Source of the DNA: SG8-41 sp032123035
GTDB lineage: Bacteria > Pseudomonadota > Gammaproteobacteria > Burkholderiales > SG8-41
Assembly: GCA_032123035.1 (NCBI GenBank)
Contig: JAQBFV010000267.1
Coordinates: 1 to 9,922, forward strand
DNA: 9,922 bases
Direction of reading: 5' to 3'
The translations under genes were made by a program, and so were the position numbers. This document shows positions 1 through 5,140 of this stretch, one piece after another. A model generated the notes under the pieces. It worked only from the letters and a program-made list of their open reading frames with translations, was not told the origin of the DNA and searched no databases. Numbering within the stretch: position 1 is the first letter of the stretch; each line of letters opens with the position of its first letter.

Positions 1-875
1 TGGCGCGCCTTGGCATAAAAACCGAGATCGAGGTACTTCTCGGGGCTCGCTTTGGGCTGCCGGAACCCTTCAGCGTCCCAGACGACATCGATCACCTGGC
101 GCAATCCCTCCGCCCGCACCTCAGGTTGTGGCTGCGAGACATAGGTTTCGTACGCCTTGTCCGCCTCGGCGGGATCGTTCTTTAGACGCTCGACCAGGAT
201 TTTCACCGCTTCTGCCTTGTTGGATCTATCGGTCAGCCAGTCGTAAGCGCCGTTGAGCGCACGGATGAAAGCGACCAGGCGATCCTCGTTCTCCTTCGCC
301 CAGGCACGACGCGCCGCGACGACCGGGCCAGGATAGGTCGGAAAATAATCCCGTGAGCTCCCGAGCTTCTTGAAACCTTGGGCGAACAGGGCGCGGTCGA
401 ATGGCGGGTTAAGAAAGCTGGCGACAGCTGCGCCCTTCTGTAGCGCCTCGAAACGCTCGCGCGACCCCCCGAACTCGGTAAAGGTGTAGTCGCCCTCCCC
501 GAACCCATTGTCGGCAAGCAGCCTTCTCAGCAGCAACGCGTAACCCGAGCGAGCGCCGTCCACCGCCAGTGTCTTGCCCTTGAGATCCCGCAGCGAGCCA
601 ACGTCCGGCGCCACGACTAGCGAGAGCTCCGGCGCGTGGGCGTGGGCCATAAACACGAAGAGATCGGCCCCGCGCTCGACGCCGCGCACGATATGGTCCG
701 ATTGCTGAAACCCGATGTCATAGCCGCCTGCAGACAGCGCCTCGAGCTGTTTCGCCGATGACGCGGTGAGCGTTACCTCCACGTCCAGGCCCTCGCGCTC
801 GAAGAAGCGCTGCGCCTGCGCCACGTAGAGGGGCCAGGTGTTCGTTCCTTCGGAGATGATCGCGACTTTCAACAC
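1..875 (-). CDS. ABC transporter substrate-binding protein, NMT1/THI5-like (partial, C-terminus off the left edge)
   Basis: This is the periplasmic binding component of an ABC importer. It captures a small organic solute (families of this type take sulfonates, taurine, pyrimidine precursors or similar) and hands it to a permease. I translated it by hand on the minus strand. About 291 residues are present, beginning near VLKVAIISEGTNTWPLYVAQ, a typical NMT1-like opening of beta strand and ligand loop. Later come FFEREGLDVEV, a GGYDIGFQQSD segment and LKGKTLAVDGARSGY, the usual lobe-1 and lobe-2 landmarks. The frame is still open at base 1 (ending YLDLGFYAKARQ), probably close to the C-terminus. 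I placed the start at the GTG at 875; a TTG at 908 is also in frame, and neither has a good Shine-Dalgarno. No signal peptide is encoded in this frame, although the family needs one. A plausible one lies in another frame at 945-900 (see findings), so the gene may be frameshifted. The permease and ATPase would be expected to the left. The substrate cannot be told. Confidence 0.85.
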   Translation of the reverse strand, partial: MLKVAIISEGTNTWPLYVAQAQRFFEREGLDVEVTLTASSAKQLEALSAGGYDIGFQQSDHIVRGVERGADLFVFMAHAHAPELSLVVAPDVGSLRDLKGKTLAVDGARSGYALLLRRLLADNGFGEGDYTFTEFGGSRERFEALQKGAAVASFLNPPFDRALFAQGFKKLGSSRDYFPTYPGPVVAARRAWAKENEDRLVAFIRALNGAYDWLTDRSNKAEAVKILVERLKNDPAEADKAYETYVSQPQPEVRAEGLRQVIDVVWDAEGFRQPKASPEKYLDLGFYAKAR

Positions 876-1111
876 TTTCGACTCGGGATCGTGCTGCGGC
901 TGTAACAAGGCCCATCGGAATGAACGACGCGCTCACGCAACCCATCCAAGCGAGACCCCGTTCTTCTCCTCCCAGACGGTGTTCGTGCCGCCACCCCGCA
1001 ACCGGCCGGTCGCCGGGCCGCAGAACCCTGATGAGAACTGCGATACTAGAGTGGGATAAACCAATCGTCAACGAGCGTTCGTGCCGAGTGGTGAGGGGGC
1101 TGATTTTTGAG

Positions 1112-1150
1112 TGAGAGCGTGTATCTGCGTTTATCTGCGGTTAATATTCA
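1112..1150. repeat. ATCTGCG direct-repeat segment upstream of the yhgN-like gene
   Basis: TATCTGCG occurs twice at a 10-base spacing (1122-1129 and 1132-1139) and is followed by GGTTAATATTC. The segment looks unlike the coding DNA around it. I recall similar 'TCTGCGTTTATCTGCGG' strings scattered between genes in many environmental bacteria, but cannot confirm copy number here. Its end supplies a TAATAT hexamer (1142-1147) a few bases before the next gene's ATG. That could act as a -10 element, although no good -35 lies 17 bases upstream. Confidence 0.45.
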
Positions 1151-1156
1151 GTCCAC

Positions 1157-1753
1157 ATGGACGTGTCTTTCGCCTCCGCGGTCGTCATTCTGCTGCTGGT
1201 CGTGGATCCGGTCGGCAATATCCCGCTGTTCGTATCGTTATTGCGCAATGTCGAACCCGCGCGGCGTACCCGGGTCATCATTCGCGAATGCGCGATCGCG
1301 TTTGCCGTGCTGCTCGCGTTCGTGTTCTTTGGCCGCTGGATCCTGGGTCTTCTGGGATTGTCCGAGCCGTCTTTGAGCATCGCCGGCGGCGTCATTCTGT
1401 TCCTGATCGCCCTGCGAATGATTTTTCGCACGTCTGAAGGCGTGTTCGGCGATACCGTGGACGGTGAGCCATTCATCGTTCCGCTCGCGATACCCTCGAT
1501 AGCCGGCCCCACCGCGATCGCGACCGTCGTACTGCTCGTGTCTCGATCACCGCAGCGCCTGCCCGAGTGGTTTGCCGCCGTAACCGTGGCCATGCTGATC
1601 ACGCTTGCCGTTCTGGTGTTCGCCGAGCGCCTCTCAAAACTCGTCGGCGAGCGCGGGCTCATGGCTTTTGAACGCCTCATGGGCCTGATACTCACCGCAA
1701 TCGCCGTGGAGATGCTGTTGCGCGGTATCGAGACCTTCGTCCGCCAGCTTTGA
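1157..1753 (+). CDS. yhgN: MarC/YhgN family integral membrane protein
   Basis: This is a 198-residue inner-membrane protein of the MarC (UPF0056) family, closest in pattern and length to E. coli YhgN (197 residues). It has about six hydrophobic segments. Family signatures are visible: DPVGNIPLF at residues 17-25, the central SIAGGVILFLIALRMIF region (74-90), EPFIVPLAIPSIAGPTAIAT (104-123), and ERLMGLILTAIAVEMLLRGI near the C-terminus. The biochemical role of the family is not settled. MarC was once linked to multidrug resistance, and that link was later withdrawn. The ATG at 1157 is the first start after an in-frame TAA at 1142 and has no Shine-Dalgarno, so initiation may be weak or nearly leaderless. 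The gene is divergent from the transporter gene and convergent with the secreted-protein gene on its right. I am sure of the family, less sure of orthology to yhgN. Confidence 0.92.
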   Translation: MDVSFASAVVILLLVVDPVGNIPLFVSLLRNVEPARRTRVIIRECAIAFAVLLAFVFFGRWILGLLGLSEPSLSIAGGVILFLIALRMIFRTSEGVFGDTVDGEPFIVPLAIPSIAGPTAIATVVLLVSRSPQRLPEWFAAVTVAMLITLAVLVFAERLSKLVGERGLMAFERLMGLILTAIAVEMLLRGIETFVRQL

Positions 1754-1771
1754 TGCGGTGATTCATGAGTG

Positions 1772-1853
1772 GTGAATGGTGAATGGACTGAACCTGAAAA
1801 TTGCCAGCTCGCCCTATCCACTCACTACTCACCATTCACTATTCACGCTTTTT
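1772..1853 (+). terminator. Long inverted repeat followed by a T run, possible terminator of the yhgN-like gene
   Basis: GTGAATGGTGAATGG (1772-1786) pairs with CCATTCACTATTCAC (1832-1846) over 15 bases, with a single G-U pair. The loop of about 45 bases holds further related CACT repeats. A T5 run (1849-1853) follows on the plus strand, so plus-strand RNA from the yhgN-like gene could terminate here. The minus strand lacks a T run after its stem, so the element does not look bidirectional. The loop is unusually long for an intrinsic terminator. The TTCAC/ATTCAC repetition also makes it resemble a dispersed intergenic repeat, so the terminator role is an inference. Confidence 0.5.
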
Positions 1854-1858
1854 AGACT

Positions 1859-2587
1859 TTAGTCGGGAAAGTAGGACGCCGGAATCGGCCGCTTCCAGTA
1901 CGGCGTGAAGTCAACGCGCTCCGTGGGGACGACCATGGACGGACGCGCCTGCAGCACGGCCATGACCTCGTCGTGCAGCACCGGGTCCGCAATCCGCAGC
2001 AGACCCTGACGCTCGTAATCCTGCAGCACCGCAGCGCGAGCGCCGTGAGGATCGGGCCCAACCTGTGTAAGCGCAACGATTCCCCCGTACTCCTCGTAAA
2101 GCGCCTTGTTCATCTTCCACATCTCGACCCACGGCGCATAAAAGGCGGCCTGTTGCGCCAGTTCCCCTGGGGGCGCTTGATCCTGCTCGGCATCGTACTG
2201 GGCCAGGCGCCGGAGCGTGGCGCGGAAATCGATTAAATGAGCGTGCTCGGCAGGAGTAAGCCCGTCGCCATTCAGCCGCTGATCGAGCTCCTCGAGCTTG
2301 CGTGCCCGCTGCGAACGGTCCTTCGCGACGAATTCCCGGTCGTACGCGGCCAGCTCCGCGATTTCGACCGGCGTCGCGCTGAGCCCCCTGCTCGCGATGT
2401 AGTGGGGCGCAACCTGTTCCCAGATCAGGGCAAGGAGCTTGCGCGCGCGCGGTCGATCATCCGATGCGGCTGCCAGCTCACTCCGGGTAATGTCTATGTT
2501 GAAGACGGTCGCCACGGGCTCCGCATCCTGCGCCGCCGCTGCGGTGCAGAAGACGCCCGCCAGTACCAGCCCGAGTACAGCTTTCAC
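1859..2587 (-). CDS. Secreted protein of unknown function with a SurA-N-like helical region
   Basis: The 242-residue product starts with a clear Sec signal peptide: KAVLGLVLAGVFCTAAAA, with likely cleavage around residues 19-20 before QDAEP. This fixes the start at the GTG at 2585-2587. An ATG farther upstream at 2722 would add 45 polar residues in front of the signal and is rejected. After cleavage, VATVFNIDITRSELA followed by RKLLALIWEQVAPHYIASRGLSATPVEIAEL resembles the start of SurA/PpiC-type chaperones, where a short strand and an 'IT..EL' turn precede a helix pair. No PPIase domain follows. Instead there is a charged helical stretch (DREFVAKDRSQRARKLEELDQRL) and a tail ending KRPIPASYFPD. 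A periplasmic role in folding or binding is possible but unproven. It stands alone: convergent with the yhgN-like gene on its left and bordered by a gene-free region on its right. Confidence 0.7.
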   Translation of the reverse strand: MKAVLGLVLAGVFCTAAAAQDAEPVATVFNIDITRSELAAASDDRPRARKLLALIWEQVAPHYIASRGLSATPVEIAELAAYDREFVAKDRSQRARKLEELDQRLNGDGLTPAEHAHLIDFRATLRRLAQYDAEQDQAPPGELAQQAAFYAPWVEMWKMNKALYEEYGGIVALTQVGPDPHGARAAVLQDYERQGLLRIADPVLHDEVMAVLQARPSMVVPTERVDFTPYWKRPIPASYFPD

Positions 2588-3244
2588 CGGCCTGATTCTA
2601 TCCCGCCGGGATCCGCCTACCCCGCTATCGACCGGAGTTTGCTTCGCCGGCAAGCAGTTAGGTAGGCTGTTGATATCCCTCCGCGATTTCGATCCCGGTC
2701 CGATCCAATCACGCCTTTCCACACCTTGGCTTCGCGGATGCTTGCCCCCTCGCCATCGCGCGGCGAGCCTTCAGCGTAAAACAACTGGGACGCGTGGCCG
2801 CAGGAGACGAGGCGACGTAACTTAACGCCTTGAAACCAAGCGTGGAATCGCGCGAACAATCCATCCGGGACAGCAGCCGGACTCGAGCCTTACCCGACCG
2901 TCAGGCAGTGAGCCCACCGCCTCCTTGCCGTCTCCAGTTAGTCCAACCTCCGCGTCGACTCGATTCGGGGCCTGAGTAATTCACAATTTCTGTGGATAAC
3001 CGTGTGCGTAATTCAGCAACGCTCGCGCAAATGCGGCGAGCTAACGTGCTAGCGGTTGGATTGCACAAATTTTCATCATTCAGTCCGATCGACCCGCGCT
3101 CGGGTCGAACCAGGGCGCGTATCAGCCAAAGGAGCACGGAGCCCGCATTATGATCAGACTGGTTTGCATGGGGTGCTCACCGAAACGGGGGGCAAGCAAT
3201 GCGGAATCTGCGCGCCTGACACGGGTGGTCAAAGAGTCAAGTAA
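2588..3244. other. Gene-poor intergenic region (657 bases)
   Basis: I see no convincing gene. Open frames of 60-80 codons exist (2617-2859 and 2901-3137 minus, 3056-3244 plus), but they lack Shine-Dalgarno sequences and recognisable protein character. It lies upstream of the secreted-protein gene (read leftward) and downstream of the dehydratase (also read leftward), so it should hold the former's promoter and the latter's terminator; I could not identify either. The notable content is a perfect DnaA-box nonamer at 2991-2999 between two GTAATTCA octamers (2976-2983 and 3008-3015). Confidence 0.55.
2991..2999 (-). promoter_or_regulatory. DnaA-box nonamer (perfect TTATCCACA on the minus strand)
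   Basis: TGTGGATAA on the plus strand is the exact complement of the consensus DnaA box TTATCCACA. It is flanked by two identical GTAATTCA octamers 32 bases apart. A single box does not make an origin: no AT-rich unwinding element or replication gene is nearby. It could be a DnaA-titration or regulatory site, or chance. Confidence 0.35.
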
Positions 3245-4219
3245 TCAAAGAAGACGAGCCAGCTCGCGGACATCGGCATTGCCGCCGGAGAGGATGACGC
3301 CGACGCGAGCACCACGAAAATCGACTTTGCCCTCGAACACGGCCGCCGCACCCAAGGCACCCGTCGGCTCTACAACGAGCTTGAGACGCTCCCACAGAAA
3401 GAACATGGCGGACAGGAGCTCCGGGTCGGTCACCGTCACCATGTCGCTGACGTACTCGAGCACGAGGGGAAAGGTGATTTTCCCGAGCGATGAGGTACGA
3501 GCGCCGTCAGCAATGGTGTCGGGATCCATGACCGTCTGCAGCGTCCGCGTCCGGAACGAGCGTGTGGCATCGTCGCCTGCGGCCGGCTCGACGCCGATCA
3601 CCTTTGCGCCCGGCGCCAGCTGGCGGGCCGCGATCGCGCTTCCCGACAGCAGGCCTGCGCCCCCGCAGGGCACGAACAGATAATCGAGGAGGCCAACCTC
3701 TTCGATCAGCTCCTTGGCGGCAGTGCCCTGTCCCGCCACGATGTCCGGGTGATCGAACGAGGGCCCGACAGCGAGCCCACGCTCCTGCGCCAGACGCTCG
3801 GCGATCGCTTCCCGCGACTCGCCGCGATCGTAAAAGATAATCTCTGCCCCGTAGCCTCGCGTCGCATTGGCCTTCACCTGCGGTGCATCCCGCGGCATCA
3901 CGATCAACACCGGGATATGCAGCAACTGCCCCGCAAGCGCCACCGCCTGCGCGTGATTGCCCGAGGAGTAGGCCACGACGCCGCGCCGCTTTTGCTCCGG
4001 GCTCAGACGCATGAGCGCGTTGTAGGCCCCGCGAAACTTGAAGGAGCCCGCACGCTGAAGGTTCTCGCACTTGAAGAACACGTGCGCGCCAACACGCTCG
4101 TCGACCGTATGGGAGGTGACCACCGGCGTGCGATGACAATGCCCCGCCAGCAGCTGTGCGGCCGATGCCACGTCATCGTAGCTGACAGGTAGCGCGGCCC
4201 CCCCCGCAGCGGTGCTCAT
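3245..4219 (-). CDS. Pyridoxal-phosphate-dependent threonine/serine dehydratase (fold type II, serine-racemase-like)
   Basis: This is a 324-residue PLP enzyme that probably deaminates a hydroxy amino acid such as threonine, serine or 3-hydroxyaspartate to a keto acid, or racemises serine. Residues visible: the Schiff-base Lys61 in GSFKFRGAYN, the cofactor-binding SSGNHAQ (85-91), the phosphate loop PCGGAGLLSG (184-193) and LSGGN near the C-terminus (310-314). Glu211, Gly215 and Asp217 in VEPAAGDDA match the spacing of the divalent-metal site of serine racemases and 3-hydroxyaspartate dehydratases (Glu, Ala, Asp). That favours this metal-dependent group over biosynthetic IlvA, and there is no C-terminal ACT regulatory domain. 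The start is the ATG at 4219, with GGAGG at 4232-4228 eight bases upstream. A GTG 15 bases earlier (4234) would place that Shine-Dalgarno inside the gene. It is a single gene read leftward; no neighbour indicates the substrate. Confidence 0.9.
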   Translation of the reverse strand: MSTAAGGAALPVSYDDVASAAQLLAGHCHRTPVVTSHTVDERVGAHVFFKCENLQRAGSFKFRGAYNALMRLSPEQKRRGVVAYSSGNHAQAVALAGQLLHIPVLIVMPRDAPQVKANATRGYGAEIIFYDRGESREAIAERLAQERGLAVGPSFDHPDIVAGQGTAAKELIEEVGLLDYLFVPCGGAGLLSGSAIAARQLAPGAKVIGVEPAAGDDATRSFRTRTLQTVMDPDTIADGARTSSLGKITFPLVLEYVSDMVTVTDPELLSAMFFLWERLKLVVEPTGALGAAAVFEGKVDFRGARVGVILSGGNADVRELARLL

Positions 4220-4308
4220 AGCGCGGTCCTCCACGCTCTGACAAACAGGAACAGGAGAACAGCGCGCGAACGAGGGTGGAATTGGGTCAAGCTCTGATTC
4301 CTTGCAGT

Positions 4309-4317
4309 TGTGGATAA
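4309..4317 (-). promoter_or_regulatory. Second DnaA-box nonamer (perfect TTATCCACA on the minus strand)
   Basis: TGTGGATAA here is identical, including the following C, to the site at 2991-3000. The two lie in the same orientation on opposite sides of the dehydratase gene. This copy is about 90 bases upstream of that gene's start, a position from which DnaA could affect its promoter. The function is speculative. Confidence 0.35.
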
Positions 4318-4511
4318 CTTCGGCTCCCGCCCGGCCGCAATCAGACGCGATATCGACGGGCCAGAGGGGGTAGACCCTATCACAGTGGCACTCGACCCGT
4401 AGCCGGGCGCAACGGCCGCCACCTAATCCAGAACCGCCCCAGCCCGCGCACCGGGCGGCGTGTCGTGAGTCACGTTAGCAGGGGGCATTTGTTGAAAATT
4501 CGGTACCTCGC

Positions 4512-4554
4512 CGTCGGACCGACGAAAAACGCGGCCGATCCGCGGCAACGGATC
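4512..4554. promoter_or_regulatory. Two adjacent dyads, candidate activator-binding sites
   Basis: CGTCGG-A-CCGACG (4512-4524) and GATCCG-CGGCAA-CGGATC (4537-4554) are both perfect inverted repeats. Their centres are about 27 bases apart, and they lie roughly 115-160 bases upstream of the transcription start predicted from the sigma-54 site. Enhancer-binding activators of sigma-54 promoters usually bind dyads at this distance. The activator cannot be named. Confidence 0.35.
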
Positions 4555-4644
4555 ATGAACAAATCCACGTTTCACATCGCAAAAACTGAATTAAATTCAT
4601 ATAGATCAAATACCTATTTTAATATCCCTGTTCTTCGAAAGACC

Positions 4645-4660
4645 TGGCATGGAAACTGCA
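4645..4660 (+). promoter_or_regulatory. Sigma-54 (-24/-12) promoter match
   Basis: TGGCATGGAAACTGCA fits the sigma-54 consensus TGGCACG-N4-TTGCA with two mismatches. It keeps the essential GG and GC doublets exactly 10 bases apart. Transcription would start near 4671, 30 bases before the ATG of the 76-residue gene, with its Shine-Dalgarno inside the leader. The AT-rich DNA just upstream could allow bending by IHF, though I find only a partial IHF consensus. Confidence 0.5.
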
Positions 4661-4700
4661 GAATAGATCAGCAAGGAAACCGGGAACTGCGGAGAAAGCC

Positions 4701-4931
4701 ATGATCATTTACATGGACGACTACAGAAAAGCGAAAGCTGCCAAGCACCCCGAGCGCAGCCGCTACGACGAAGAGTTGCTGTGCGTGAACTGGAACCCTG
4801 CCGTAGCGGTGATGGCAACGTCCTGCTACCAGACTGAACAGGAAATGAGCCCGCAGCTCCCCGAAGATCTCGCGAGCGTCGACGTCAAAGCGTTCCTCGA
4901 CCGGGTCTACGCCCTCGCCACCCAGGTCTAA
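4701..4931 (+). CDS. Small protein of unknown function (76 residues)
   Basis: I do not recognise the family with confidence. The product is small, soluble and probably cytoplasmic, with no signal peptide or membrane segment. It opens with MIIYMDDYRKAKAAK, a basic amphipathic stretch. A central YDEELLCVNWNPAVAVMATSC contains two cysteines (residues 28 and 42), and an acidic C-terminal half (LPEDLASVDVKAFLDRVYALATQV) looks helical. The gene is well supported as real: GGAGA at 4691-4695 sits five bases before the ATG, a sigma-54-type promoter lies 30-55 bases upstream, and a strong intrinsic terminator begins 21 bases after the stop. It is therefore a single-gene transcription unit. If the promoter is right, it responds to a condition sensed by an enhancer-binding activator, such as nitrogen state, motility or stress. 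Confidence 0.75.
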   Translation: MIIYMDDYRKAKAAKHPERSRYDEELLCVNWNPAVAVMATSCYQTEQEMSPQLPEDLASVDVKAFLDRVYALATQV

Positions 4932-4952
4932 ACAAACAGTCTCCCCCCGGAG

Positions 4953-4988
4953 GCGGGCCGTGCCCTTGTGGCCGGTCCGCTTTTTTTT
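4953..4988 (+). terminator. Intrinsic terminator of the 76-residue gene
   Basis: GCGGGCCG (4953-4960) pairs with CGGTCCGC (4973-4980), with one G-U pair and a further GCC/GGC inside a one-base bulge. A run of eight Ts (4981-4988) follows immediately. It lies 21 bases after the stop codon of the upstream gene. Confidence 0.88.
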
Positions 4989-5004
4989 GCCCGAAATCCT
5001 CTTA

Positions 5005-5105
5005 CCGCAAAGGCGCAAAGACGCCAAGGACACGCAAAGCATCGATCAAAGAGGTAAAAGCAACAGCACTTTGCGTAATCTTTGCGCCTTCGCGTCTTTG
5101 CGGTT
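5005..5105. repeat. Inverted pair of GCAAAG-rich repeats
   Basis: A 35-base arm at 5005-5039 (starting CCGCAAAGGCGCAAAG) is repeated in inverted orientation at about 5069-5103 (ending CTTTGCGG). The two arms match at 28 of 35 positions by my alignment. Each arm is itself built of reiterated GCAAAG/GCGCAAAG units of about eight bases. The pair fills the gap between the terminator of the small gene and the end of the molybdenum hydroxylase gene, and could fold into a long hairpin in either RNA. From memory, similar strings occur between genes in many environmental genomes; copy number here is unknown. Confidence 0.6.
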
Positions 5106-5140
5106 CTCTCGCTAGTCTTCCTGCGCTGCGCCCCAGCGCG

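Larger units (their letters stand above)
4220..4700. other. Divergent intergenic region between the dehydratase and the 76-residue gene
   Basis: These 481 bases hold no convincing gene; open frames at 4216-4422 (minus) and 4465-4704 (plus) have no protein-like features. The left half should contain the dehydratase promoter, which I could not identify with confidence, and has a perfect DnaA-box nonamer at 4309-4317. The right half carries two dyads (4512-4554), a strikingly AT-rich stretch (about 4560-4625) in otherwise GC-rich DNA, and a sigma-54 promoter match (4645-4660). Confidence 0.6.

Noticed and set aside
1141..1821. 226-codon open frame on the minus strand
   Set aside because: It is antisense to the yhgN-like gene, low-complexity in Ser, Thr and Arg, and has no family features; a shadow of a GC-rich gene.
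2617..3137. Open frames of about 80 codons in the gene-poor region (2617-2859 and 2901-3137, minus)
   Set aside because: No Shine-Dalgarno, no recognisable domain, and the first overlaps the signal-peptide gene's upstream region; not supported as genes.
2991..4317. Replication origin suggested by the two DnaA boxes
   Set aside because: Only two boxes 1.3 kb apart, no clustered sites, no dnaA, dnaN or rep gene and no AT-rich unwinding element next to them.
4465..4704. 79-codon open frame on the plus strand upstream of the small gene
   Set aside because: It runs through the dyads, the AT-rich stretch and the sigma-54 site and overlaps the next ATG; no protein-like pattern.
5123..5139. GCGCTG/CAGCGC hairpin just after the hydroxylase stop codon as a terminator
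   Set aside because: Six-pair stem with no T run on the minus strand; the larger GCAAAG inverted repeat beyond it is a better candidate for a 3' end.
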